From contig NZ_VXLC01000008.1 of assembly GCF_008704205.1 (NCBI RefSeq), positions 1 to 64,000 of the forward strand: DNA of 64,000 bases. The letters run 5' to 3'. How positions within the stretch are numbered: the stretch's first letter is position 1; every line of letters begins with the position of its first letter. The position numbers were made by a program, and so were the translations under genes. Of this stretch, positions 33,019 through 42,088 are shown in pieces. The notes below the pieces were generated by a model, which saw only the letters and a program-made list of their open reading frames with translations, did no database searches and was not told the DNA's origin. This DNA comes from Nocardia colli. GTDB taxonomy: Bacteria; Actinomycetota; Actinomycetes; Mycobacteriales; Mycobacteriaceae.

Positions 33019-33621
33019 ACCCATGTTCGATCCACTCGATCGCCCGAGGTCTTGCTCGGCGAGAGCGGTCATGCCGGCTCCGATCCTTTCTGCCAGCTCG
33101 ACGAGCTCGGCCTCTGCAATGACCAGGTACTCGAGCTTGTCGACTGCGGCGAACTGCTGTTCGCGAAAGGGGATCCCCGGTGGGAGCGGCGCGACGTGCC
33201 AGTGCACATGCGCTACGCCCTGCATGCTGCCGAAGCTGAACACGTAGAGGCGTTCGGTGGGCGTGATCTCGGCCAGGACCCGACCGAGGCGATGGATGCG
33301 CAGTTGCAGTGCGAGGTAGTCGTGCTCAGTGAAGTCCGACACGACGTTCGTCGTGTGGCGTCGGGGTGCGAGTAGGCAGTAGGCGTAGAGGCGAGGCCAG
33401 CGCGGAAAGAACACGACGCAGTGTTCGTCACGATAGGCGACCGTTTGCGCGGGAGTTGGCTGCTCGTCGGCCAGTTCGCAGATGAAGCACCGACCGGCGG
33501 CGTTGTCTGCCTGGAGTCGGTCGATGTACGCGCCGGCGTCGATCGTCGCGGTCTGCCTGCCGAAAGCCGCGCTGGCACTGCGTGTTCCAGGGTGTTGTGC
33601 CAATGCGTTCTGCGGATCCAT
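32989..33621 (-). CDS. HIT-family protein (paralogue 1)
   Basis: 210 residues from ATG 33621 (GGGAG upstream). The HIT signature HVHWHVAPLP is present, with CFICEL near residue 45 as a possible metal-site cysteine pair typical of HIT hydrolases. Such proteins hydrolyse or transfer nucleotidyl groups from dinucleotides or AMP conjugates. The last nine codons (ending GPRKR) lie inside the 78-bp repeat, so the C-terminus may have been replaced. It follows its paralogue by 39 bp in one operon. Confidence 0.9.
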   Translation of the reverse strand: MDPQNALAQHPGTRSASAAFGRQTATIDAGAYIDRLQADNAAGRCFICELADEQPTPAQTVAYRDEHCVVFFPRWPRLYAYCLLAPRRHTTNVVSDFTEHDYLALQLRIHRLGRVLAEITPTERLYVFSFGSMQGVAHVHWHVAPLPPGIPFREQQFAAVDKLEYLVIAEAELVELAERIGAGMTALAEQDLGRSSGSNMGDCVLGPRKR

Positions 33622-33660
33622 AGCTACTGTTGCTCCCTTTCGTGGTGCGCTCCTGCGCGA

Positions 33661-34191
33661 TCAATTCACCAGGGCAGCACGCAGCAGCCGGGCCAACGCG
33701 CTGGCCTGCTCCGGCGTCCAAGCCAGCACCCCGTTCTCCGCCATCAGCGCATGGAACTGCTGCTCGTGATACGGCACCCCTGGCGGCAGCGGCGAGATAT
33801 GCCAATGCACATGGGAATTGCCTTGCTGGCTGCCCAGACTCAGCAGATAGGTACGTTCGACCTCGACCGTCGCTTCCACCGCCCTCGCCACCCGATACAC
33901 CAGAGCCATCAGCTGGAGGTAGGCGTCCTCGGCGAGGTCCCCGACCACGTGCTCATGATGAATCTTCGGCGCCACGAGAACGTGCCCTAGCAACGTCGGA
34001 TATTTGCAGAGGAACGCGATGTCGTTCTCGGTATCGGCGACCACCTCATGCCATCCGTCACTGCCAGGGCTGGCGGCCACCTCACAGATAAAGCAAGGGC
34101 TCGACCGAACTCGCTGCACATAGGCTTCCACATCAAACGGAATACGTTGCATACCAAACGATTCTGCCGACCCCGCTGAGGTGGGGGCCAC
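33661..34191 (-). CDS. HIT-family protein (paralogue 2)
   Basis: 176 residues from GTG 34191, which has GGGGAG 7 nt upstream and lets the N-terminus align with the paralogue; ATG 34152 is the shorter option. Signature SHVHWHISPLPPGVPYHEQQ is nearly the same as in the neighbour (HVAPLPPGIPFREQQ), so the two arose by tandem duplication. CFICEV is also kept. Probably a nucleotide hydrolase of the HIT/Fhit-like group; substrate unknown. Confidence 0.9.
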   Translation of the reverse strand: MAPTSAGSAESFGMQRIPFDVEAYVQRVRSSPCFICEVAASPGSDGWHEVVADTENDIAFLCKYPTLLGHVLVAPKIHHEHVVGDLAEDAYLQLMALVYRVARAVEATVEVERTYLLSLGSQQGNSHVHWHISPLPPGVPYHEQQFHALMAENGVLAWTPEQASALARLLRAALVN

Positions 34192-34384
34192 TCTTCACTC
34201 CCCTGCGGCAGTAACCGGAACCTGCCCCTCCGTTGCCCTGACAACCGCTCTTCGGCAGATCCAGACATTTCAGAAGCGTTGGTGGCCAGCAAGTCTGAGG
34301 CCGGCCACCATCCGCTGGGAACGCCCGCTCCGCGGCCATATCGCTCAGTCAAACGTACTGAAGTCAGCCATCAGCGGACTGTGT

Positions 34385-34873
34385 TCACTGCGGTTCCCGG
34401 CGTGCACGGCGCCGTCGTTGCAGGCCGGGGTGTATGCCGGCGGGGAGTTCGGCGTGCGCGGCGATGCGATGGAGCAGCGGAAGGAGCAACGCTCGCTCGG
34501 TCTCGTCGAGCGGTGCGAGGATTTCCGATTCCAGTGCGTCGGCCTCGGATTGGATCGCCGCGAGCGCCTCGCGGGCATGATCGGTGAGGTGGACCGCGTG
34601 TGCGCGACGGTCGACCGGGTGCGGGCGCCGGGTGACCAGTGCGCGCTTCTCCAGTTCGTCGACGAGTCCGACCATGGCGTTGCGGTGCACCCGAAGTAGA
34701 TCCGCGAGTTCCTGCTGACTGCGTCCATCGGCGCCGGCCAGGTGACCAAGCACCGCGAAGTGGGCCGGATCCAGATCCAATCGCGCTAGCTGCTCGGTGA
34801 ACCGGTACGCCACGTGATGACCGATCTGCGACAACAAGAAGACCGCGCGCGAGTCCAACGGCTGGTTCACCAT
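34385..34873 (-). CDS. MarR-family transcriptional regulator
   Basis: 162 residues. HTH: RSQQELADLLRVHRNAMVGL followed by VDELEKR; wing: RRPHPVDRRAHAVHLTDHA. A TAATGT box ends 6 nt before the ATG with no ribosome binding site, so the mRNA is probably leaderless. It is divergent from the monooxygenase-like gene at 34952, whose promoter carries a perfect 10-bp-arm palindrome, its probable operator. Confidence 0.92.
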   Translation of the reverse strand: MVNQPLDSRAVFLLSQIGHHVAYRFTEQLARLDLDPAHFAVLGHLAGADGRSQQELADLLRVHRNAMVGLVDELEKRALVTRRPHPVDRRAHAVHLTDHAREALAAIQSEADALESEILAPLDETERALLLPLLHRIAAHAELPAGIHPGLQRRRRARREPQ

Positions 34874-34915
34874 GACCCCACATTAGCAACTCAACAAGAC
34901 TGCCAACTAACAGGA

Positions 34916-34953
34916 TTGACATCTAAGAATATTGTCACTTACTGTGACAATAT
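34916..34953 (+). promoter_or_regulatory. Promoter with overlapping MarR-type operator
   Basis: -35 TTGACA (34916-34921), 18-bp spacer, -10 TACTGT (34940-34945). The palindrome ATATTGTCAC-N5-GTGACAATAT (34929-34953) covers the -10 and the expected start point and runs into the ATG at 34952, so bound repressor would block initiation. Confidence 0.75.
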
Positions 34954-35332
34954 GACGAACGCAACCGACTCGCCCCTTCCCGTCGCCCCCGTCACCGACG
35001 CCCCCGTCACGGTGATCAACACAATGTCGGTCCCCGCGGCACAGCGGGACCTGTTCCTGCGGCGCTGGCGCGATAGCGCCCAGTACATGGCGGCCGCGGC
35101 CGGTTTCCGCCGAACCCGGATGTTCCAGGCAGCCGGTGAAGCGGCCGACGCGGTGTTAGTCAACGTCGGGGACTGGGACAGCGGCACCGCGCTGGGTAAT
35201 GCCCTCGGCACGCCGGAATGGCGTGAACTGACACTGCGGATGCAGGACGGCCTCGACCTCACCGCACGACCGATGATCTACCACCTCACCCTCGAGCTGG
35301 CACCCGGCGAAATGCTGTCCGCCGATCGCTGA
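34952..35332 (+). CDS. Antibiotic-biosynthesis-monooxygenase-like (ABM) protein
   Basis: 126 residues from ATG 34952. VTVINTMSVPAAQRDLFLRR, AAAAGFRRTRMFQ and LVNVGDWDSGTAL fit the ABM dimeric ferredoxin-like fold. Members include quinol monooxygenases and haem-degrading enzymes; the substrate here is unknown. The start codon lies 6 nt after a TACTGT box and inside the operator, with no ribosome binding site: a leaderless mRNA under MarR control. It heads a forward run with the DUF4267 and DUF2871 genes. Confidence 0.82.
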   Translation: MTNATDSPLPVAPVTDAPVTVINTMSVPAAQRDLFLRRWRDSAQYMAAAAGFRRTRMFQAAGEAADAVLVNVGDWDSGTALGNALGTPEWRELTLRMQDGLDLTARPMIYHLTLELAPGEMLSADR

Positions 35333-35391
35333 CTCGAGGATTCGACGCCCGGCCGGGCCGCGCACACGCGCGCCCGGCGGGGCGCACCTCG

Positions 35392-35414
35392 CGGCAGGGC
35401 CGGATGCCCTGCCG
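35392..35414. terminator. Hairpin between the ABM and DUF4267 genes
   Basis: CGGCAGGGC and GCCCTGCCG form a perfect 9-bp stem with a 5-nt loop, between two genes on the same strand. It may partly stop transcription or protect mRNA ends. Confidence 0.5.
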
Positions 35415-35447
35415 GACAACAGGTCTCAATCTCGCAGGAGTACAACC

Positions 35448-35873
35448 ATGTCGCGCAAGACCCTCAATACGGTCCTGGCCACCGCCGTCGTTCTGTTCAC
35501 CTTCTACCTCGCGATCTCATTCCTCCTGACCCCCGAGAGCGCCGCCCAAGGCTTCGGGCTGCCGAACATTCCCGCCGGCGACGGCGGCGGCATCCTCATC
35601 GTGAAAGGCTGCCGCGAACTCGCGATGGGTCTGGGGGCGGGCGTTCTCTTGGTGACCGGCCAGCGCCGCGCCCTGGGCTGGGTCGTGCTGATGACTGCTG
35701 CTGCCCCGGTCGGCGACCTGATCAACGTCCTGGCCCACCACGGCTCCACTGCCACCGCGCTCGGCGTCCACGGCCTGACCGCGGCACTGATCGCCGTCAC
35801 CGGCCTGCTGCTCCTCCGCGAAACCGACACGGCGCCCGCGACCCAGAAGCTCGCCACCCCGGCACCCGCCTGA
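35448..35873 (+). CDS. DUF4267-type membrane protein
   Basis: 141 residues, ATG 35448 with GCAGGAG upstream. Four membrane helices, starting VLATAVVLFTFYLAISFLL and ending GLTAALIAVTGLLLL; KGCRELAMGL between the first two is a conserved feature of this group. Function unknown. The next gene on the same strand (40 bp away) is also a small membrane protein, so the two may be one unit with the MarR-controlled ABM gene. Confidence 0.8.
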   Translation: MSRKTLNTVLATAVVLFTFYLAISFLLTPESAAQGFGLPNIPAGDGGGILIVKGCRELAMGLGAGVLLVTGQRRALGWVVLMTAAAPVGDLINVLAHHGSTATALGVHGLTAALIAVTGLLLLRETDTAPATQKLATPAPA

Positions 35874-35913
35874 CACCGGCACGCCCACAACATATTTCGC
35901 TAACGAGGACTCG

Positions 35914-36339
35914 ATGAAACAGCTCTACTGGGCCGCCGTCGGCTACACCGCACTGGGTTTGTTCTCAGGCCTGCTCTACCGCGAACTCACCAAAACCCAC
36001 CAATTCACCGGCAAAACCGAACTCGCCGTTGTCCACACCCACCTACTGACGCTGGGAACACTGTTCTTCCTGATCGTCGTGGTGCTCGAACAGCAACTCG
36101 CCCTGTCGGATACCCGCGCATATCGCTGGTTCTTCACCGTCTACAACGCCGGTGTCCTCTGGATGGTGTCGTGCATGACCGTCATCGGTGCCCGGACCGT
36201 CCTCGGAGTCGGCGAATATCAGCTGCTGTCGCACCTGTCCGGCGGAGCCCACATCCTGCTGACGATCGGATTCGTGCTGTTCTTCCTCACCGTGCACCAG
36301 GCCATCACAGCCCGCGGCAAGGAAGTGGTTTCCGCCTGA
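35914..36339 (+). CDS. DUF2871-type membrane protein
   Basis: 141 residues from ATG 35914. Four membrane helices with histidines at their ends: VVHTHLLTLGTLFFLIVVVL and SHLSGGAHILLTIGFVLFFL. The paired histidines resemble haem or metal sites of cytochrome-like small membrane proteins, but this is only a resemblance. Starts MKQLYWAAVGYTALGLFSGL. A repeat element lies just after it. Confidence 0.8.
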   Translation: MKQLYWAAVGYTALGLFSGLLYRELTKTHQFTGKTELAVVHTHLLTLGTLFFLIVVVLEQQLALSDTRAYRWFFTVYNAGVLWMVSCMTVIGARTVLGVGEYQLLSHLSGGAHILLTIGFVLFFLTVHQAITARGKEVVSA

Positions 36340-36388
36340 TCCCGCAGGCATTTCCGCGCGTTGGGAAGCCCGGCCGACCAACGGATTT

Positions 36389-36425
36389 GGACGGCCGACC
36401 AACGCCCGGCTCGCGGCATGAACAT
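36389..36425. repeat. Dispersed 35-bp repeat, copy 1
   Basis: GGACGGCCGACCAACGCCCG then GCTCGCGGCATGAAC; the GGCCGACCAACG core is also present just upstream (36371-36383). Similar copies lie at 48568, 52246, 54563 and 55451. Confidence 0.5.
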
Positions 36426-36511
36426 TCTGTGATGTGCTCCCGGACCCAACCTTTCGTGACCCATGGCGGTTGATCCCTACGAACAGTCAGTTCGATTAGG
36501 AGGAATCCGCC

Positions 36512-37009
36512 ATGACGCAGAGCCCGACCACCCCTGACGCCTTTGCCCATTCACACCCGGTGCCCCCGCCCAGTGGTGGGACCGCTGTCACGGCCGGGGT
36601 GCTCGCCTGCCTCGGCGGTGCGCATCGGCTGCTGAGTATTCTGGCGCTCGTCGTCGGGATAGCGATGTTGAGCGAGCTCGACGTGGACAGCGAAACCTAT
36701 TTTCCGCGAATGCTTTTCGCGATCTCGATCCCGATCTTCTTGGTCGACGGTGCACTGTTGCTTGCCGGCGGGATCCAGATGTTTCGTAAGCGGGCCTCGG
36801 CCCGCCGGCTGATCATCATCGGCTGTGCGGTCGACTTGGCCTACCTTGTTATCGAGGCGGTGGTCGTGCTTGCCGTTGCCGGGCCTTCCGATGACTACGG
36901 TGTGCTCTTCAGCCCGCTGTTCGCCGTAGTGGTGGCCGCCTTCCCGATCGCCACGATCATCCTGACCTCGAGGACATCGACCACTCGCTGGCTCGACTAT
37001 CGGGCATAA
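36512..37009 (+). CDS. Small integral membrane protein, unknown
   Basis: 165 residues from ATG 36512 (AGGAGGAAT upstream). A cytoplasmic proline-rich start (HPVPPPSGGTA) is followed by four membrane helices, for example LLSILALVVGIAMLSEL, ISIPIFLVDGALLLAGGI, LAYLVIEAVVVLAVAG and LFAVVVAAFPIATIIL. No functional motif. The ECF sigma gene follows 31 bp later on the same strand, so the pair may be co-transcribed; it is not a recognisable anti-sigma factor. Confidence 0.7.
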   Translation: MTQSPTTPDAFAHSHPVPPPSGGTAVTAGVLACLGGAHRLLSILALVVGIAMLSELDVDSETYFPRMLFAISIPIFLVDGALLLAGGIQMFRKRASARRLIIIGCAVDLAYLVIEAVVVLAVAGPSDDYGVLFSPLFAVVVAAFPIATIILTSRTSTTRWLDYRA

Positions 37010-37040
37010 GATACCGAGAGACGACAGGGAGCCAGATCGC

Positions 37041-37715
37041 ATGAGCGCGCCACTCGATCCCGCCCAGGCCCGTGATATTTCCTTTGCCGCCCTGCTGCGT
37101 GTGGTGTTGCACGAATGTGCGCAGGCTCCGCTCACGCTGCTCACCGCCGAGACAAAACCGGCCGTCATCCGGATCGCCCGCGGCGGTGCGCAACGGGAGC
37201 AGGCGTTCGCCGAAATGCTGGTGGAGGCCTACGAGTCGGCGAGCGAGATGCTGCTGGCCCGCATCACCAAGTTGACGCGCAGCCGGGTCGACGCCGACGA
37301 CATAGTGCAGACCGCGTTCATGCGCGTGTACGCCCGCTGGCCGGACCACATCACCGACGTCGAAGGGCTACGGAAGTACCTGTGGACCACGGCGGAAAAC
37401 CTGGTGAAGGATGCCATGGTCCGGGCGGCGAAGGACCGGGAACGGCTGGATTCCGATGGGCACGAACGCCTCTCGGTCCTCGCCGACCAGGCCGGGCTGC
37501 CGTTCGATGACATGATCGCCTTGCGCGACATGCTGATCCAGCTCTTGGACGTGTTACCGCCTCGGGAACGCGAGGCGGTCATCATCTACACCTATGAGGG
37601 AAACACGTACAAGGAGACCGCTCGGGTCATGGGCGTAGCGGAGGGCACCGTCAAGGGATACGTCCACGACGGGCTCTTACGCGTCCGGAAATACCTCGAC
37701 GAGCAGGTCGCTTGA
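37041..37715 (+). CDS. ECF-type RNA polymerase sigma factor
   Basis: 224 residues from ATG 37041. Region 2: SRVDADDIVQTAFMRVYARW; region 4: LPPREREAVIIYTYEGNTYK followed by ETARVMGVAEGTVKGYVHDG. About 65 residues precede region 2, longer than usual, and may be regulatory. No anti-sigma gene is adjacent. It ends 3 bp before the end of the trypsin-STAND gene, tail to tail, so a regulatory link to that cassette is possible but not shown. Confidence 0.9.
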   Translation: MSAPLDPAQARDISFAALLRVVLHECAQAPLTLLTAETKPAVIRIARGGAQREQAFAEMLVEAYESASEMLLARITKLTRSRVDADDIVQTAFMRVYARWPDHITDVEGLRKYLWTTAENLVKDAMVRAAKDRERLDSDGHERLSVLADQAGLPFDDMIALRDMLIQLLDVLPPREREAVIIYTYEGNTYKETARVMGVAEGTVKGYVHDGLLRVRKYLDEQVA

Positions 37716-37718
37716 TCG

Positions 37719-40700
37719 TCAGCCCCCTCGGCAGGGTGGGGTGCGCTCGGCTCCCACCGGCAGCTGGTCGCGTTCAGCCTGGGTGTAGTCGCGATCACTG
37801 ATCGCGCAGAGCCGTCCCAGAAGGCCATCGCGGTCGAGATTGATCGAGTACCGTCCCACACCTCCGGCGCCGGCGTACCTACCGGGGTTCAGCGCGTACA
37901 GGGTATCTCCGGAGAGATGCCCGTACTGCTGGCCGGAGATCTTCACATCGAAGAGCTTTGCACCGCGATCGAAATCCCAGATCTCCAGTGTTCCGAGGTT
38001 GTCGACCACCAGCAGGCCATCGTTGGTCATGCCCACCCCGGTCCCCGACGGAAATGGTTGTGCGGAAGGTGATTCCATACCGCGGTCGAAGTCCTCCACG
38101 GTGCCTTCCCCGGAGTCGTAGGTGATGTATATCTGTGGAGCGCTAGGGCTGACGAAGGCATCCTGCCGCTTGCCGCGATCGATCGGTTCGACCGGAACCG
38201 TGCGGAGCACTCGGCCGTCATCCAGGCTCCGGACTGTATCGCCGTCGATGTTCTCGGTGACGTACTCATCGTTGTGCGTCGGGATGAGGAACGCCTGCGC
38301 GCCGGCCCGCACCATCCACTTCAGTTCGTCGGTGTCGCGCCAAGTCCGCACGGTCTGGCCGAGCTGTTTACCATCGCTGATCCGCCACCGGGTGACCGAG
38401 CCCGCATGGAAGACGGCCAGGTCGTCGTCGCCGGGCTGCATGATGGATGTCGGTCGCCGCAGTCCAGGTCCGAGTTCGGGCGGGACCGGTAACGAAATGC
38501 TGCGCTCGACAGCGAGTCCGGGCAGCGAGAAGAGGGTGATGGCACCCACCGCACCGGCCATGACGAGGTGCTTCCCGTCGGCAGTGATCCGGAAAGCGGA
38601 TTCGGGTGGAATCGCCCCCGGCACGGCAAGGGTCAGCGAGATGCGCGCGACTTCCCTTATGGCCGGGGCCATTTCGACAACGCGCAGCGTCGCGTTCGCA
38701 TCTTCGCGGCCGCATGAGACCTCTACAACGAACGAGCCGTCCGGGCTCCACTGGACAATCCGCTGGACGGTGACCGATCCGGCAAACACATTCGTGTCCG
38801 AGATCGCCACGGCCGGCGCGAAGCGCAGCAGGCCACTCGGCGTGAACTGGGTCAGCCTCGGGCCGTCGTCGGCAGGGCTCACCAGTACTACCGCGGCCAA
38901 CGTGCCCCGGGGGCCGGCCGCCTGGAGGACGAAGGCCTGGCCGCTCCGGAGGTCGACGAGTTGAACGTGGCCTAGCGTATCTTCGGCGCCGATGTTCGTC
39001 GACCACGCGTACCGACCGCTGCTGTCGACGGCCCACCGGCAATCCCCGGGCGTCGAGCCCGAGCCGCGTGTTGACCGCAGACGTTCAGCCCCCGTCAGTG
39101 CGTCCGAGACGACCAGTTGGTCGTCGGAACATCCGGCGATCAGGCCGGTGGAGGTAATCCTGCCGTCCGGCAATTCCCGGATCGGCTGTCCGGTTGTGGC
39201 ATCGCGCAGAACATTTCGCGTGCCCGCCGAATTCGACTCGCGCATCACGACCATGGTGCCGGTCGGGTCGACATAGTCCGGAAACTGGGCGAAATCTCCC
39301 AGCGGAGGCGGGGACGAGACCAGAACGGGCGCATCCCCCGCCATGTCGTACACCTCCAGCAGGTCGGTGTGCTGAGCCTGCTGGAGGTCTGCCCGTTGGA
39401 CCTGCGCACGGTTGAGTCGTACCGCGAGCCACCGCCCGGTCTGGTCCCAGCCTGTCGACACGCCGTTGGGCAGCAGCGGCGCGGGCTCCGGCGAATGGAC
39501 CAGCGCAGGACCGGTGCGGTTTCGGACATTCCATACGGTGACCCCGCCGTCGGCGGTCACTACGGCAAGTGCGGAGCCGCTGCGGCTCAGGTTCAGCGAG
39601 GTGACCTTCCCCGCGATCGGCGGAAGTCGCCACGGCGTCGGCTCACCACCGAGCAGGCCTGCCCACACTGTGACGCCGCGTCCCTCGATGACCGCGACCT
39701 CGGACCCGTCGGCACTTGCCGCCCCGAAGGTCCCGTCGTGCCACAGGTCGGTCCGGTAATCCGTAACGGACGACATCCGTAACTGCTGGTATAGCAGCGC
39801 CGTCCGCACTGTGTCGTCGTCCGGCGCATTCCGCGCTGCCGCTTGCGCGAATTGCAACGCCTTGTCCACGTCGGAGTCGGCCACCCGCATGGATTCCGCC
39901 GCGAGGCTGCGTCCCGCCTGCAACCGCAACTGCGCCGCACGAGCCGCACTGCTCTGGTAGGCGAGAACCGCCATAGACGCGGCCACGACCACCAGAACGG
40001 TGAGCGTCGCTGCCACCAGCCGCAGGCGCCGCACTTCCCGTCCGCGCAGCCGAAGGCTGGCTGCGATGAATTCCCTATGTGTTTGCGGCACATCGGATTT
40101 CCGAGCATCGAGCTGGTCCTTCGCGGTCTCCAGCGCGGTACCGCGCAGCAGCGCGTCGTGCTCGCGACCGCGCCGTTCCCAGTTGTCCAGATCCTGCGCG
40201 AGGTGTTGCTGCCAGGCGCGGAAGTCGCGGTCGGACTGCAACTGGTCGTGCAGCCGTTCCCAGTTGTCGATGAGCGCTTGGTGCGCCAGCTCAACGGTGT
40301 CTTCGCCGTGCTTGTCGCGGCCGACGACGACCAGGCGGTCGAGCGCCAGCCGCCCGGCCACACCGCGCAGTTCGGGGTACTCCCGCATCGGCAGCACCGT
40401 TCGGAGGAACCCGGCGCCGCTGGAGGTCGGCGCCGCGAGCAACGTCAGTAGCCGTTCCACGTCGGCCCGCTCGGCGGGATCGGTGAACTGGTCCATGACC
40501 TGTTCGGCCCGCCGGGCGATGGAAACCTCGACGCTGCCGACATGTTCGTAATCAGCGACGGTGATCCGGCCGCCGGTGTGCCGAGCCCACAGGTCCGCCA
40601 ACACCGACGCCAGCAACGGCAACCCGCCGGGCTGGTCGAAAACACCGTCGATCAGCGCCTGCACCACCGCGTCGTCCAGCGTCACTCCGGCCCGCGCGGC

Positions 40701-41951
40701 GGGGCGGCTGATCACATCGCGCAGTTGGGCACGGCCCAGCGGTGCCACCGCAACCGTTGTGCGGCCGAGGAATTCAGCGATTTCGGCGTCGAGTAGGTTG
40801 TCCAGCGCATCCCAGCGCAACGTGAGTACGATCGCCAAGCGCCCCTCGGTGTCGGCGCGGGCGAGCTCCAGCAACGCTTGCAGCAGCGCTCGGGCCTGCC
40901 GCGGGGCGGCTACAGCCAGATCTTCGAACTGGTCGACGAACAACACTGTGCCTTGCGGCGGAAGCTGTTGCAGCAGTGCGGCGTCGGCGTCGGGCGCAGC
41001 CTGCTCGAGCAACCAGGTCGACAACGGCTCGTCCGCAGCGATGCCGGAACCCACCACGCGCACACCGGATTCCGACGCGACGTCACCGCTGAGCCGGAAT
41101 GCGGCGACCTGCCACCCCTGCGGCCGCAATCGCGGTATCACTCCGGCTCGGATCAATGAAGACTTCCCGGTACCGGAACGTCCGACCACTGCGGCGAAAC
41201 CGCTCTGCCGCAAGGTTTCCCGCACCCGTTCGACATCGTCGTCACGCCCGTAGAAGAAGTCCGCGTGCTCCTCGTCGAACGGCGCCATACCGCGATACGG
41301 GCTCGACAGCAGCGCCGGATTCAACCGCAGCACCTCGTCGATGGGAATCATGAACGCGGTGCGGGTGTAGCGGCGGCGGTCGGCGGCGACCGCCATTCCG
41401 GTCACGGCATGCGTCTCGATGTCCCACACGGCGGCGCCGCTGAACCCCTCGGTGATCGGCTGTCCGCCGGTCGCTGCCTGCAACTGCACCCAGCCCTGAC
41501 TCTGCGGGGCTCGGAACTCGCCGGACACCCAGACACCGCCGGGCATCTCGGCCGGAAATCCGAACATCCGGAACTCGCCGCCCCAGGGCTGCCCAGCGGG
41601 CCAGAATGGAAGCGGCCCAATCGAATCCGGAGGCGAAACGAGAAGATCCAAGATAGCGAGATCGCCGCGGCCGTCCGCGCGGATCGGGGACCAGTGCTGG
41701 ATCCGAGCGAGTATCGGATCCGCGCCATCCACCGACGGAAAGTCCACGGCCACAAGCTCTTCTGGCTTTTCGCCGTCCGCCGCTTCCCGACCCAGCGCCG
41801 CCGACACCACGTGCGCGCACGTCGCGATAAGCGTGGGCCGCACCAGGAATCCCGCACCGACCACATCGCCGGTGTGCGTCAGAATCCGCACCGAAGCCCC
41901 GCCGAGCCGATCGGTTTCCGCTATCCCCTGCACGCGTCGAGCCCCTTGCAC
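37719..41951 (-). CDS. Trypsin-like protease / nSTAND1 NTPase / TM / beta-propeller protein
   Basis: 1410 residues from GTG 41951 (GGGAGG upstream). Order: trypsin-like domain (1-210) with full triad His47 (ATCAHVV), Asp97 (GRGDLAIL), Ser171 (GFSGAAVW); STAND NTPase (about 225-620) with Walker A GRSGTGKSS (257-265), Walker B TVLFVDQFED (335-344) and the STAND winged-helix mark VELAHQALIDNWERL; a transmembrane helix (643-665); then about 720 residues of WD40-like beta strands (VTVWNVRN, LEIWDF). The family fits conflict proteins where a propeller senses and a protease acts. The target is unknown; immune or cell-death function is inference. Confidence 0.88.
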   Translation of the reverse strand: MQGARRVQGIAETDRLGGASVRILTHTGDVVGAGFLVRPTLIATCAHVVSAALGREAADGEKPEELVAVDFPSVDGADPILARIQHWSPIRADGRGDLAILDLLVSPPDSIGPLPFWPAGQPWGGEFRMFGFPAEMPGGVWVSGEFRAPQSQGWVQLQAATGGQPITEGFSGAAVWDIETHAVTGMAVAADRRRYTRTAFMIPIDEVLRLNPALLSSPYRGMAPFDEEHADFFYGRDDDVERVRETLRQSGFAAVVGRSGTGKSSLIRAGVIPRLRPQGWQVAAFRLSGDVASESGVRVVGSGIAADEPLSTWLLEQAAPDADAALLQQLPPQGTVLFVDQFEDLAVAAPRQARALLQALLELARADTEGRLAIVLTLRWDALDNLLDAEIAEFLGRTTVAVAPLGRAQLRDVISRPAARAGVTLDDAVVQALIDGVFDQPGGLPLLASVLADLWARHTGGRITVADYEHVGSVEVSIARRAEQVMDQFTDPAERADVERLLTLLAAPTSSGAGFLRTVLPMREYPELRGVAGRLALDRLVVVGRDKHGEDTVELAHQALIDNWERLHDQLQSDRDFRAWQQHLAQDLDNWERRGREHDALLRGTALETAKDQLDARKSDVPQTHREFIAASLRLRGREVRRLRLVAATLTVLVVVAASMAVLAYQSSAARAAQLRLQAGRSLAAESMRVADSDVDKALQFAQAAARNAPDDDTVRTALLYQQLRMSSVTDYRTDLWHDGTFGAASADGSEVAVIEGRGVTVWAGLLGGEPTPWRLPPIAGKVTSLNLSRSGSALAVVTADGGVTVWNVRNRTGPALVHSPEPAPLLPNGVSTGWDQTGRWLAVRLNRAQVQRADLQQAQHTDLLEVYDMAGDAPVLVSSPPPLGDFAQFPDYVDPTGTMVVMRESNSAGTRNVLRDATTGQPIRELPDGRITSTGLIAGCSDDQLVVSDALTGAERLRSTRGSGSTPGDCRWAVDSSGRYAWSTNIGAEDTLGHVQLVDLRSGQAFVLQAAGPRGTLAAVVLVSPADDGPRLTQFTPSGLLRFAPAVAISDTNVFAGSVTVQRIVQWSPDGSFVVEVSCGREDANATLRVVEMAPAIREVARISLTLAVPGAIPPESAFRITADGKHLVMAGAVGAITLFSLPGLAVERSISLPVPPELGPGLRRPTSIMQPGDDDLAVFHAGSVTRWRISDGKQLGQTVRTWRDTDELKWMVRAGAQAFLIPTHNDEYVTENIDGDTVRSLDDGRVLRTVPVEPIDRGKRQDAFVSPSAPQIYITYDSGEGTVEDFDRGMESPSAQPFPSGTGVGMTNDGLLVVDNLGTLEIWDFDRGAKLFDVKISGQQYGHLSGDTLYALNPGRYAGAGGVGRYSINLDRDGLLGRLCAISDRDYTQAERDQLPVGAERTPPCRGG

Positions 41952-42088
41952 GTGTCAAACCCTCCCGGAGAAGTTCGGCAAGCGTAGCAAATTCGCAGAT
42001 GGCGCGATGGAATCGTCGCCGAGCATGGGCACGAACCGGGGAACGGAATTCCCGCGGACCAAATGACCCTCGGCGCGCACGGAGGACC

